From positions 22,234,001 to 22,298,000 of the forward strand of contig NW_024466599.1 in the NCBI RefSeq assembly GCF_017591425.1: a stretch of 64,000 nt of DNA. Direction: 5' to 3'. The notes beneath the pieces were generated by a model. The model was not told where the DNA came from. It searched no databases and saw only the letters and a list, made by a program, of their open reading frames with translations. Positions within the stretch are counted from its first letter, which is position 1, and each line of letters opens with the position of its first letter. Shown piece after piece: positions 47,701 through 59,700 of this stretch. Origin of the DNA: Ochotona curzoniae. Taxonomy: Eukaryota > Chordata > Mammalia > Lagomorpha > Ochotonidae. A program made the translations under genes and the position numbers.

Positions 47701-48099
47701 TCTTTGATATAAGGCAACCTTCATGCAAAATACAAGATCAATAGATAGATAGATAAACATGTAAATACATGTATTCATTTACAACAACTGAAGAATGAAG
47801 ACTATCACACTGACAAGTAAAGATACGTAGCTGTAAGCATCTCTATCCCCAAATAAAAGATGGACTCAAAATGAAACTGTTAAATATACCTTGACAATAG
47901 GATGGTGGACTTTCTACCATTGTCTATACCTATAGTGTTAGAATAGACTTAAATAGTAGAATGATGGACTTACAGCTGTTGTTGAAGGACTAGGCTATTG
48001 GGATAATACAGGGTAAAATAGGGAATGGAGAGGGTGAGAGGGGAAAATCCCTGAGACGATGAAGCTGTATCATGAAAATGAAAAAAATTTTTTAAAATT

Positions 48100-48132
48100 A
48101 AAAGAAGGAAGGAAGGAGGGAGGGAGGGAGGG
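48100..48132 (+). repeat. (GGAA)/(GGAG)n microsatellite at L1 tail
   Basis: aaggaaggaaggagggaggg repeats directly after the L1 A-rich end. Confidence 0.9.
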
Positions 48133-48654
48133 GATGGAAGGAAGAGAAGGTGGGAAACTACAAAGGCTCCTGGAATATAGACCCTCCTATTGAGGGTCTG
48201 TAGATGTTGGCAGAAGACAGAGCCTCGCAGGAAGAACACATTTTCTGTACAAATTGATTCTTCTGGTGCCCCCACCCCCACCCCCGCCGCCCCAGTCACA
48301 GAGGGCAATGCAGAGGTAGGCTTGGTTGATGCTGTGCAGTGGTTTATGTAATGGCTGAGGAAACACATATTCAGGAATCCCCTGTTCCTTTCAGGCTGCT
48401 GGAAAGCCTACCTGACTCTTTTCCTGGAGAAAGACATTATTTTGACCAGGAAAAAAAAAATGCCCTCTCCTTAGAAGTAAGCCATGTACACATTGTTTGA
48501 AATATGACTCTAAACAAAACTGTCAATACTGTCACTCAGAGAACTTGCAGGGTGAGGAGACATCCACAGAAAATTGTCCCCAGTCACATCAACCCTATTT
48601 TCCAACATCATTTTGGCTCCAGAACATCTCTGTGCAAATACAGATGCTCAGATA
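48133..48654. other. Unassigned intergenic sequence
   Basis: A C-rich 'cccccaccccca' stretch lies at about 48270-48292. No feature recognised. Confidence 0.45.
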
Positions 48655-48668
48655 AAGATGGCTATTTT

Positions 48669-48812
48669 TTTTTTTGAGGCAAAAAGGTGGTTTATTCAGG
48701 TTAGCCTAGGTAACCCAGCGACCTCCCCCAGCCCAACAGGGCTGGGTGGGGGAGGGGCAGCCGCAGCCGAGGCTGCAAGGATCCACAAGGAGGACCAAAG
48801 AAGCGGAGCCAG
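48669..48812 (-). pseudogene. Short processed retrocopy of an unidentified mRNA 3' end
   Basis: It shows the marks of L1-mediated retrotransposition. There is a poly(A) tail (T run 48665-48675 on plus), AATAAA on the minus strand (48691-48696) about 15 nt before the tail, a 5'-truncated GC-rich body, and a perfect 14-bp target-site duplication aagatggctatttt at 48655-48668 and 48813-48826. It does not resemble C-SINE, MIR or L1. The body looks like a 3' UTR, and I could not name the parent gene. Confidence 0.78.
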
Positions 48813-48826
48813 AAGATGGCTATTTT

Positions 48827-49527
48827 AACCTAAGACCAAATCCATTCAGTGAGACCATCCATTCCATATGCTTTAAGGAACATTTAATGACCGCTATTTT
48901 CAACAGGACTCTAAGCAGCCTGCAGTGCTAACTTCTTCCCCAGGGTTCTGATTGGAAAAATTCCATGTTCGAGATCTACCTTAGAAAGCCAGCTGCTTTC
49001 ATCTTAACCTTTCTGTTTGGTCCCAGACAGAAACCTGGATACAGCAGGATGTAGCATTAGGTGGCACAGACTCCAGCTTTGTCTTCAAGAACGCTATCTG
49101 GAGTGATGACATCATTTATAGCCGCCCAGGCCAATGAGTTAAGGCTGACCTCCTGAATACTTCCCACAGTCAAGGTTTGACCACCCTCAAGGGGTAGGTC
49201 ATGGTGTTCGGGCACAGGAACCAAGTTGAGACCTGGTTTCTACACAAGAAACGCAATACCAAAAATTATAATTGTGGAAGAGGGAATTTCAAATAGGACC
49301 GATAGCAGGGAGGGGCCACACGTGAACGATTTCCATCCAGTAAACCTTACAACTACCAGTTGAAACTATTTGAGTCTAGCTCATGCTTTGCAGAGTCTGC
49401 TTGAGGAAAGACAGTTCAGCCTGTCCTGCTTGTCCCAAACATCAACCACATGGGATTTGTCCATCCATAGAATGACTAGAAATCAGCGGGTTCTTTAACC
49501 TAAAGGTTTCTGGGGGCATGGTAGTAA
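48827..49527. other. Unassigned intergenic sequence
   Basis: No feature recognised. Confidence 0.45.
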
Positions 49528-49740
49528 ACATGGTGCAAAGGGCTAAGCAACTGCCTACAATGCCAGCATCCCACATGGACACTGGTTCTAGTCCTGGCTA
49601 CTCTAATTCCAATCCAGAATTTTGCTAATGGAAAAAGCAGTAGAAGATGGCCCAAGTACTTAGGCCACTGCACCCATGTGCATGACTTGGGTGCAGTTCC
49701 AGGTTTTGGCTTTTGCCTGGCCAGGCACTGTAGTCAGTTA

Positions 49741-49744
<4 letters not shown>
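49528..49744 (+). mobile_element. C-SINE, old, 3' part replaced by GT repeat
   Basis: 'gtgcaaagggctaagcaactgcctacaatgccagcatccc', 'gtagaagatggcccaagtactta' and 'cccatgtgcatgacttgggtg' in order. Confidence 0.82.

Positions 49745-49798
<54 letters not shown>
49745..49798 (+). repeat. (GT)27 microsatellite
   Basis: Uninterrupted GT run of 54 nt in the SINE 3' region. Confidence 0.98.
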
Positions 49799-49800
<2 letters not shown>

Positions 49801-50246
49801 TTTTTCCTCTGTATAACTATTCTTCAACTGAACATTTTTTTTAAAAAAAAAAGGTTTTTTGTTTGGGTGCTAGGGTATCTGTGATTATCTCCTATTATTT
49901 CTGGTAGATTTGTTGATAAGGTGAAAGTATGTGATGAAAAGAAGCACAGAGCTTTCTGAGGGGGAAGGCAGACTCAGAAAGCACTTACTGCAGTCTGGCA
50001 TCACTTTGGCTGTCTTCAAGAGAAAAGCACCAGGTGAATTTCTGGAAAATAAAGATAATAAATACTTATTGCATTAACAACCTGCCTTACTTCTCTAAGG
50101 CATTTTCTCCCTAGGAGCTTATCCTTCTACCACCACCAAAACCTTAGTGTTCCATTCTAATAGCTAAGATTTAGTCTTCTAAAAAAATCATCCTCTACTC
50201 ATATTCAAACCTTTCATCCAAAATGGTCACATATAAAAGAGGAATG
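49799..50246. other. Unassigned intergenic sequence
   Basis: No feature recognised. Confidence 0.45.
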
Positions 50247-50545
50247 GGCTGGCATTGTGTTGTAGCGGGTAAAGCCAACTCCTGTAATACCACCATCCCA
50301 ACTGGGCAGGCACGGGTTCCAGTTCCTGCTGCTTCACTTAATGACCCAACTCCCTGCTAATGGCCTGTGGGAAATACCAGAGGATGACTCAGTGCTTAGA
50401 ACCCTGACACCCACATGGGAGATCCAGAAGAAGCCCATGGCTCCTGGTTTTAGCTTGGTCCAGCCATGACTTTTGCAGGCATGTTGGGAGTGAGCCAGCA
50501 AATGGAAGATCTCCATCTCTCTAATACTTTCAAATAAATAAGCCA
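50247..50545 (+). mobile_element. C-SINE, ancestral subfamily
   Basis: 'gggctggcattgtgttgtagcgggtaaagcc' head, 'aactccctgctaatggcctgtggg' body, 'aaataaataag' tail. Confidence 0.85.
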
Positions 50546-51470
50546 ATCAGTCACTTTTCATGTTTTTTTAAAAAAAAAAAAAAGATCAAAAGAGAAACAA
50601 ACCAGAAGTAAGCTTGAATTGTCTAGACTTCCTTTAACACCAGCTGACACCCACAAAGTAGGCCCATTAGGTGCTCTAGCAGGTATTGTTGAAGAGGCAT
50701 CAAGCACGTATATAGATCTATGTAACCCCTACATTGTCTTCCTTTTCCTCCTGACAATTCCCAGGAAGCAGACAGCTCCATCCACTGAACCATCTGACTT
50801 ACTAAGATTACGTGGGGCAAGAAAAGAAGACAGAGGTAGAGTCAGATAATTAATCTATGGCTCCTTTGGGTTGGATTCCCAAATTGGGTATGTAGTGGGA
50901 GCTGTCGCATCAGAAACCTCGAGTTAGATTGAATTGGGAATTTCGTTCCAATTAGCCTGATCTACAAAGGGCTCCTTACTGTGGGATTCCATGAGGATTT
51001 CAGCTATTTCAGTCAGCAACCAAAATCTACTCTCATGTTTTACGGACCTAGAGAGGGGTGTCATCAATCAATCAATGTCATTTCCATGTGGCATACAAAA
51101 CAGCTAGACAAATGGCAGCAATCCATGAGTTCATTTGGTTTCAGTGTGGTCAAAGCCCAAATATTTGCCGGAACATTTGTAGTCCAAGGGCCCAATCAGG
51201 CAGGGAATTGGGAAATGAAGTTTCTCCTGAAAGGCAGGTGCCTCTTTCTCCACATAGAGCCAAGATTGCTACTGAGGCCAACTCAACTGTGTTTTCCAAC
51301 ATAGGACAATTGGAGCTCTATCCAACTTATTGGTCAAGTCTGAGTTAAATCACCTAAAAACGGTAAAAATTAAGCCAGAGAGTTACAACATAATGGCCTC
51401 ATGGCTCGATTTCTACAAGAACTCCATAGCAAGCTAAAAGTTGTCCTTCTTTTGTTAATTTTTAAATTTT
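50546..51470. other. Unassigned intergenic sequence, possible MIR piece
   Basis: About 50720-50860 has a weak MIR-like order ('cttcctgacaattcccaggaagcag', 'actaagattacgtggggcaag'). Otherwise nothing recognised. Confidence 0.4.
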
Positions 51471-51790
51471 CTATTTGTTTTATTTTAAAGGCAGAGAAAG
51501 AGACAGAGACATCTGCCCTGCCATCCACTGCTTCAATTGCCAAATGTCTTCAACAGTCAGGATTGAACTAGACCAAGACTGGGAGCTAGGAAGTCAGCCC
51601 AGGTCTCCCCTGTGGGTGGCAGCGACCCACCCACTTAAGCCATCGCCTGCCACATCTAGGGTGTGCTAGCAGAAACCGAAATTAAGGGAGGAGCTGGGAC
51701 TTGAATCCAAGCACTCTCATGAGAGATATAAGCATCTCAAGATCCACTATGCCATCTTAGTGGATGGCATCTTTACCACTATACCAAGCA
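51471..51790 (-). mobile_element. C-SINE, old copy
   Basis: 'aaaggcagagaaagagacagagacatctgccctgcc', 'accaagactgggagctaggaagtcagcccagg', ending near 'ccactataccaagcac'. Antisense. Confidence 0.75.
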
Positions 51791-52428
51791 CGTCCAGCCC
51801 GAATCACCAACAGCTGCTTTTCACTAATCTGCCTAACGTCTGGTCTGAAACAAGGAGACCATCTTCTAAGCTATCTGATACACAATTGTCCTTGCAAAGG
51901 TAATCTGAAACAAGAGGGCAGAGTAAGTGCCTCCACATGTGATATGCAAAAAACATCTCTTTTTCTTCAGCAGATGACCATTATATTATTTGGTTCCCTA
52001 TGTACTGAGTCTACAGGGTATTCCCCAAAACTCTTGACTCACAAATTAGTGTCATCAAATCAGGAAAATTTTCTGCCAAGACTTCTTCAAATATTTTTCC
52101 TTCATTCTTCTCCAGCTGTTCTTCTGAGACTCCAATATATATGACATGGCTAAGAACAGTTTCAGAAATCACTGAGACTGTGCCATAGTCTTCAATCTTT
52201 TTTCCCCTTGGGCAGTTCAGTTTGGATGATTTCTAACTATCTACCTTCAAATCCATAGTCCTTTCCGCTGCAAAAACACTTAAGTAAAAGGAGATGCAGA
52301 TTAATTGGTTTTAAAACATTTTTCCTATAAACCCTAAAAACCATCAACTCTTTAGTAACAAAGTGTTGCTTCCATGAATTGCTGAGCCCATCTTTTTGCT
52401 TCTAATTTATTTCCCACACATATTTAGC
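51791..52428. other. Unassigned intergenic sequence
   Basis: No feature recognised. Confidence 0.45.
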
Positions 52429-52441
52429 AATTACCATTCTT

Positions 52442-52797
52442 CTTCTTTTTTAAAGATTTATTTCTTTTTATTAGAAAATCAGATATACAGAGACAGAAAG
52501 AAAGCTCTTTCATCCACTAATTCACTCTCCAAGTGGCCGTAAACAGCTGGTGCTAAGCCATTCTGAAACTAGGAGTCAGGAGCTAGGAGCTAGATCTGAA
52601 ACCAAGAGTTGGAAGTTTTTCTTCTGGGTCTCCAACATGGGTGCAGGGTCCCAAGGCTTTGCGCAACTGCTTTCCCAGGCCGCAAGCAGGGTGCTGGATG
52701 GGAAGCAGGGCTGCCAGGATTAGAACCAGCACCCATATGGGATCCCAGCCTGTGCAAGGCAAGGATTTAGCCACTAGGCTACCACGCTAGGCCCAGT
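52442..52797 (-). mobile_element. C-SINE with 13-bp TSD
   Basis: Complete antisense copy. It has direct repeats aattaccattctt at 52429-52441 and 52798-52810. About 30 bp of apparent local duplication ('gagctaggagctagatctg') lies near 52575-52610. Confidence 0.95.
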
Positions 52798-52810
52798 AAT
52801 TACCATTCTT

Positions 52811-55440
52811 GATCACAAATCGAGAAGAAACAAAGTAGAGCAGGGCATGTGAACAGGATCTGCCACCCCAATGGCTGCTTTTGGTTGGAGAGAGAAGGCC
52901 ACAGCTTAGCCTCCTGAGCCAGGAATTCGCAGTGCTGGCTGCTTAAATGAGGCCTGCATCATCTTGGCTCTGGTGGCCAGAGTGCCAATGGCACTAGACA
53001 AAACCCACTGGCTGTCTGGTGATGAGCTCTAGGGTCTTCAGGGTGTGGAATTATTGCTGGGGACATCTACGGATAAGGCGGATAAGGCCACTATACATGT
53101 AGGTGAGGAATGTATCTGAGGGACTCTCAACCAAAGGGCCACTGTACTTACAGGTAAGCAAGGGGACTGTGACCTGGCAGTTTGGAAAGGACAGACCAGA
53201 AGTTATGTACAGGTCAGACTGATACACCAGCCCACATGGAGTTCAGAGTAGGACTTGTTAGCATGGAATATTGCTGAACAACATACGCCAGGCCACATGA
53301 AAGCTAGGGCTGGGGGACTATCTAGCAGGACTAGATCCCAGTACCTGACTGAATGTCAGAACAGGGGATGGGCCATATTAGGCAGGGCCATGACACTGAC
53401 CCGCATGCAAGAGAACCAAGATCAGGGGGAGTAGTTTCTGGGGGGAATATGTGGGTCAAACCCTGTGGAGTTATAAGCCCCACTAGTTTGCTCAAGTGTT
53501 GGGGTGGTGATGGGCTAAACTAGATGTGACCATGGAACCTGTCAACACTCACAGGTACAGGGACTGAAAATAGTCTGGACAGGTCCTGGTTGCAGCACCT
53601 ACATGTGCATCCTGTAATAGGGTGTGGGGCAGGCCAGGCCACAACATTCGCAAGCTCATACAAAGCCAATATGGAGGGGCAAGCCATGCCAGGCAAGGGT
53701 CTAGCACCTACTGATAAGTGTTAGATGTGGGTCTGGAAGTGACTCAAGTGGAGGAACTTGAGGAAACTCCCCTAGTGAGTCATAGCTCCCACTGGTGAGC
53801 ACATGCTCCAAGACTGGGTGTTGGGAAGGCTGGACAAGGTAGCTCCATCCATTGGCCAGTGTGTGGGTTGGTTTTGGAGAGGCTGGCCCAGGCAGGGCCA
53901 AGCAAACCTTAGCTCATCGACAAGTGCAAATACCAGGCTAGAACAACAGGTCATACCGGGCTAGGCTGTCATACCTACCAGTTTGCATGAGCCAAGGATG
54001 GGAGCAGACTGAGCAGGGCCAGGTTCCAGCACCCTCCAGTGAGAGTTGGAACAGGGGGCCAGCTGGATCAGGTCAGGCTACAGCATCCAAAGGCAAAGGC
54101 CAAGCAGGTGGGGACTATGCCAAGCTGGGTCAGAGCAACCACTAGCCCACACAAGATTGTGAGTAGGAACAGGCCTGGTTGGGGAGCAAAGCGGATGCCC
54201 TGGTTGGGTGCTGGTCCCCATTGGTGAGTGCAAGGGCCAGACTGGGGGCTGCAGTCTGGTCTTGACATGGCTGAAGTGTCCCTCAGAATAAGTGTGGACT
54301 GAGTCTTGGGTGCACTAGACTGGGCTAGACTTCAGCACCCACTGAGGCTCGTGAGAAACAGGATGGGTGTAGGATATGCTGGGCTAGGTCTCTGTCCCTA
54401 CTGAGTCATGCGTGAGCTGTGTCTGGGTGTGGATCAGGCTTGGCTGGGCTGTAACACTCAATAGGCAAGAACCAGAATGGATGAGGGCTGCTCAGGAAAA
54501 GCCACTGTTCCTGCTAGGACAAGAAGTAGACTAAGTTATGTTGGCCCATGGAGCCATGGTAGGTATGAGATCTGGCATTGGGAGAGGTTCTAATGGAGAA
54601 GCTTAGGACATTCCGCTGTCAGGACATAGTCCCTGCAGGTGAGTACAAGAACCAAGTTGGTAGTAGCCCAGACCAGGCCAGGGAATGGTACCCACTGACA
54701 TACATTTGCTCAGGTTAGGGGCAAGCCAGGTTGGACCAGTCAATATCACATGCCAGCAAATCTGGGAACCAGAATGGAGTATGGTTCAGGCCAGGTCAGG
54801 CAACAATATCAGCCAGTTCACATGAGGACCAGGACTGTTGACCGGCTAGGCTGAGCTAGGCTGTGGCCCCAACAAGCATGAGCTGGAATAGGGGATAGGC
54901 TGGGTCACACCAGGCTACAGCACCCACTGGCAAATGCCAAGGTGAGGTAGACCATGTCAGACTGGGCTGTAGCACCCAACCAGCACACATGAGACCCAGG
55001 TGGGAGGTGGTGAACCCAGTAGGGAGTCTGTGTGGGGCTCCCCTGCTGGACCACTACTCCCACTGGTGAGCGTGAGAGCTGTGGTGGAGGCAGACCAGGT
55101 CAGGTAGGGCTACAACACCTGTTGGCCTACATGTGAGCTGGATCAGGAGAAAGCCAGGCTGGGTTGACTGTTCCTACTGTACATGAATAAGCCAGAGTCA
55201 GTGTGGGTTGCTTGGGCTTTGCCACAGCATCAGCTGGCAGATGCTGGCACAGGGGGCGAATTCTGTCAAATTAAACTGCAGAACCACCTAGAGAGTCCAA
55301 GATTTGGGAGTGGGCCCAGTAGGGAAACAGTGGACACCTCCCTCTTGGATTGCCACTCCCACTAGTGAACACAAATCCAGGACTAGAGGCAGGCATGGGT
55401 AGATAGAGAATGACACCAGCCAGCAGGTGCAAATGCTTCA
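52811..55440 (+). repeat. VNTR-like composite repeat, copy 1 (family not recognised)
   Basis: A roughly 220-270-bp unique-looking lead-in is followed from about 53080 by a degenerate tandem array with a ~70-80-bp unit. The unit is built around 'gcacccactggtgagtg', then a 'caagagccag' element, then a 'gggcaggccaggcaggct' element. Matching phrases recur about every 75 bases (for example near 54000, 54070, 54215, 54920, 55060). The last ~940 bp align with the reverse complement of 63165-64000 (shared 'caggaaaagccactgttcctg'). Open frames inside it look incidental. It lacks the poly(A)-bearing 3' part found in copy 2. Confidence 0.75.
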
Positions 55441-55838
55441 TGATTTTTGCTAATAAAATATACCTAGGTACAAATTCTGATTACAATAATATTCACCGTA
55501 AAAATTAGTGATTATACTGAAATGAAGAAAACTAAAGTGAATATTATAAAACTATAAAAGTCATGAACTGCACCAATTTTGTTATTTATCCAATTATCAT
55601 AAACCAATCAACAGATATCATACATGCATGGTATAATTAAATCTAATTCTATAAGCATTCCTTTTTTATGAGTACCAGTTGGGTACAAATCACAGCCTGA
55701 CATATTTTTCAGTTTTTTCACCTTGGAAGTTTGGTCCATTCTCATTATAGTAATTACAAATTCTATAAAGCACATGAACACTGGATTGGTGAATAGTAAA
55801 TCCTTGCCCCTAAAGAAACATAGCAGGTTCCTTCCAAT
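55441..55838. other. AT-rich spacer between the two composite repeats
   Basis: About 400 bp of AT-rich DNA with no recognised feature. It separates the end of copy 1 from the poly(A) end of copy 2. Confidence 0.5.
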
Positions 55839-56225
55839 TTTTTTTCTTTTTTTTTTTAAATTTTAATAATCTTAGTTGATTAGGGTACAAAGGGTCAAGG
55901 GCTACAGGTTGAAAGTGGGTAAGACCATTGTTTCCATGCTAATATTATCATTTTTTTTCCTGTATCTGGGGTTAGGGCAGTAACAAAGGGGAAAGCCCTA
56001 CCCAACCTCCCACCCATCCCCAATCCCCAACAGGAGGCGCGCTCCAAGGGTCCTGCTCAAACAATTATAATAGTTCATCAGTTTGGGATTGCTGCCATTC
56101 TCACAGTTCCAATCGCAATGAAACCTATTCAGAGTCCACTGGCTGACAGTCTCTTGATGGTTGGGGTTCCAAGATCAGCAGTTCAGTTGGAGGGATCTCC
56201 AAAGAAACTTCATCTGAGATGATCT
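55839..56225 (-). repeat. Composite repeat copy 2, 3' part with poly(A) tail
   Basis: On the minus strand this segment has a G-rich stretch (about 56003-56035) and ends with 'gattattaaaatttaaaaaaa' (T-rich 55839-55862 on plus). It is contiguous with 62816-64000 once the L1 and one copy of its target-site duplication are removed. A poly(A) end suggests mobilisation by L1 machinery. Confidence 0.6.
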
Positions 56226-56235
56226 CATACCTGAT

Positions 56236-56239
<4 letters not shown>
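56226..56239. repeat. L1 target-site duplication (3' side)
   Basis: catacctgattctt, identical to 62802-62815. Confidence 0.96.
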
Positions 56240-56270
<31 letters not shown>

Positions 56271-56272
<2 letters not shown>

Positions 56273-56705
56273 TGTTGCTTACATTGTATTATGTAGTACA
56301 GTTTTATAGGCGCTGGGGATTCCCCCCACCCCTCCCATAACCCTCCCCCCATGGTGGATTCCTCCACCTTGTTGCATAACCATAGTTCAAGTTCAGTTGA
56401 GATTCATTGCTTGCAAACACATGCCTAGCATAAAGTTCAGCGTCTTATTGTCCAGATAAGTTCAGTGGCCTCTTGGGGAGACCTTCTATGGTCTGAAGAT
56501 AGGTCTAACAGAGTAAAGATCCGGTCAGTTAAAAGCCCCAAAAAGGCCTCAGTATCAATATACAACATTATGGAATTAATTGACATAGTAATGGGTAGAC
56601 AATATGTTAAAAATAATGCAAGTTCCATTCTTCGAAACATCTGGGTTGAGACAGTATCAATGACAGGATCAAAAAATAACCAACAACCAAACAAAAAATT
56701 ACAGG
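56271..56705 (-). other. L1 3' UTR with G-rich tract
   Basis: About 435 nt from the ORF2 stop to the poly(A). The C-rich plus-strand run at 56322-56350 is a polypurine, G-quadruplex-capable tract on the L1 strand, a conserved feature of mammalian L1 3' UTRs. AATAAA is formed where the UTR meets the tail. Confidence 0.9.
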
Positions 56706-59700
56706 TTAAATCAAGGCAAACATGTGGTATCTAATCTTTTGGGATTCACTCATTTCCCTTAGCATTATAGTTTCCAGTTGTGCCCATTTAGCCACAAAGA
56801 ACTGCATTTTGTTTTTTTTAATAGCTGAGTAGTATTCCATGGAGTAGATGAACCAAAGCTTTCTTATCCAATCTTCTGCTGATGGGCATTTCGGTTGCTT
56901 CCATGTTTTTGCAATTACTGATTGTGCTGCAATGAACATAGGGATGCATGTTGGTTTGTCGTAAAACAGGTGTTTTGGATATATTCCTAGGAGTGCTATT
57001 GCTGGGTCATATGGTATGCAGATTTTGAGTTGTTTGAGTGTTCTCCAGACTGATTTCCATAAAGGCTGTACCAATTTGCAGCTCCACCAGCAGTGGAGTA
57101 GGGTTCCCTTTTCCCCGCATCCTCGCCAGCAAGCGTCGTTGGTGTTCTTGTTTATGTGGGCCAATCTTACTGGTGTTAGGTGGTACCTCATCGATGTTTT
57201 AATTTGGATTTCCCTTATTGCTAGGGAGCTGGAACATTTTTTCATATGTTTGTTTGCCATTTGGACTTGTTCCTTTGTGAAATGTTTGCCCATTTCCCGT
57301 GCCCATTTCTTGAGTGGTTTGTTTGTTTTGGTTTTTTGGTTGTTTTGAAGTTCTTTGTATATCCTGGAAATTAGCCCCCTATCGCCTATATCGTGTGCAA
57401 AGATCTTCTCCCACTCTGTGGGTTGCTTTTTTACTTTGTTGATTGTTTCCCTTGCTGTACAGAAGCTTCTTAGTTTGATGAGGTCCCATTTGTTTATTCT
57501 GTTCTCAACTGCTATTGCTTTTGGTGTCCTTCTTAGAAAGTCGGAACCTACTCCTAGGTCTTGCAGGGTATTTCCTACATTTTCCTGCAAGAGTTTGAAG
57601 GTTTCTGGATGTAGGTTTAGGTCTTTTATCCATGTAGATTGGATCTTAGTGTATGGTGATAGATGTGGGTCTATCTTTTTGTTTCTACAGGCTATCAGCC
57701 AGTTGTCCCAACAACATTTACTAAAGAGGCCTTCCCACTTGCTTGAGTTGTCATTGGTCTTTTTGTCAAAGATTAATTGGCTGTATTTGTGTGGGTTCCC
57801 TTTTGGTGCTTCTATTCTATTCCATTGATCTTCCTTTCTGTCTTTGTGCCAGTACCAGGCTGTTTTGATAACCACTGCTCTATAGTATGTCCAGAGGTCC
57901 GGGATTGTGATTCCCCCTGCTAACTTCTTATTTTTCAGGATGGTTCTAGCTATTCGTGGTTTTTTGTGTTTCCAGATGAACTCTTGAATCATTGTATCCA
58001 GTTCCGTGAAGAATGTTTTGGGCAATTTGATTGGAATTGCGTTGAAAATGTATATTGCTTGTGGTAGTATAGACATTTTAATGATATTGATTTTGCCTAT
58101 CCAGGAGCACGGGATGTTATTCCATCTTTTGAGGTTTTGTTCAATTTCCTTTTTAAATAGTTTGTAGTTTTCTTCGAATAGGTCTCCTACGCTTTTGGTT
58201 AAATTTATTCCCAAATACTTCATACTTCTCTCTGCTATTTTGAATGGTATCCTGTTGGTTAGATCTTCTTCCATCTTGGTGTTATTTGCGTACACTATGG
58301 CTGTTGATTTTCGTTCGTTAATTTTGTACCCCGCCACTCTGCCAAACTCTCGTATAAGTTCTAGCAGTTTCTGTATTGAGTCTCCTGGTTTTTCTATGTA
58401 CAGGATTATGTCATCTGCATATAGTGAAAGCTTGACTTCTTCGTTTCCTATACGTATGCCTTTGATTTCTTTTTCTTGTCTTATGGCCTCTGCAAGTACC
58501 TCTAGGACTATGTTGAATAGCAGTGGTGATAGCGGGCACCCTTGTCTTGTTCCAGATCGCAGTGGGAAGGGTTCTAGCTTTTCTCCATTCAGTATGATAC
58601 TGGCATTGGGTTTTTCATAAATTGCTTTGATTATGTTGTGGATTTTCCCATCTATGCCTACTTTGGCTAGAGTTTTTAGCATGAAGAGGTGTTGGATTTT
58701 GTCGAAAGCTTTTTCTGCATCTATTGAAACTATTATGTGGTTCTTGTTTTGCAGTTTTTGGATGTGGTTTATAACATTTATGGATTTCCGAATGTTGAAC
58801 CATCCCTGCATTCCAGGGATGAATCCTACTTGATCCGGATGAATGATCTGTCTGATGATTTTTTGAATTCTATTGGCTAGGATTTTGTTGAGAATTTTAG
58901 CATCAATGTTCATCAGAGAAATAGGTCTGTAGTTTTCCTTCTCTGATGGTTCTCTGTCCGGTTTTGGGATTAAGGTGATGTTAGCTTCATAGAATGAGTT
59001 TGGGAGGGTTGCTTCCTCCTCTATTGTTTTGAAGAGCTTGTAGAGGATTGGGGTTAGTTCTGTTCGGAATGTTTTGTAGAATTCTGTAGTGAAGCCGTCT
59101 GGGCCTGGGCTTTTTTTCGTTGGGAGATCTTTGATGACTGTTTCAATCTCTACCTCGGTTATGGGTTTATTTAATTCTGCAGTTGCCTCCGGGCTGAGTT
59201 TTGGTAAGTGGTGGGAGTCCAAGAACTTTTCTATTTCTTGGTGGTCCTCAAATTTGTGGGAGTACAGTTCTTTGTAGTAATTTCTAATTATTTTCTTAAT
59301 GATTGCAGTGTCTGTTGTTATGTTGCCTTTTTCATCTTTAATGCTATTGATTCTCACTTTCTCTTGTTTTTTTTTGGTCAATCGGGCCAGTGGAGTGTCT
59401 ATTTTGTTTATTTTCTCAAAAAACCAACTTTTTGATTTGTTGATTTTATGTATAGTTTTTTTGATTTCTATTTGGTTTATCTCCTCCCTTGTTTTGATGA
59501 TTTCTTGTTTCCTATTGTGTGTGGGACTCTTCTGCTGCTGTTTTTCCAGATCCTGGAGGTGTGAGGTTAGTTCCTGTATTTGGCGTCTTTCTTGGGCCTT
59601 GACATGGGCTCCGATTGCGATGAATCTACCTCGTAGCACTGCTTTGGCGGTGTCCCACAAGTTTTGGAATGTTGTATCAGAGTTTTCATTGGTTTCCATG

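Larger units (their letters stand above)
43326..48095 (+). mobile_element. Old L1 with internal ORF2 deletion and three C-SINE insertions
   Basis: In order: old-type 5' UTR (about 43326-44396), broken ORF1 (about 44397-45500), two C-SINEs, the C-terminal half of ORF2 (about 46258-47700), and a 3' UTR with a G-rich tract near 48020-48050 and an A-rich end near 48095. About 2 kb of ORF2, including the endonuclease and the catalytic RT core, is missing between 45545 and 46258. Same family as the nested L1 at 4255-7617. Confidence 0.85.

Noticed and set aside
53701..55365. Short open frames within the VNTR-like array
   Set aside because: They arise from the repeated units and change phase between units, so there is no sign of selection on a reading frame.
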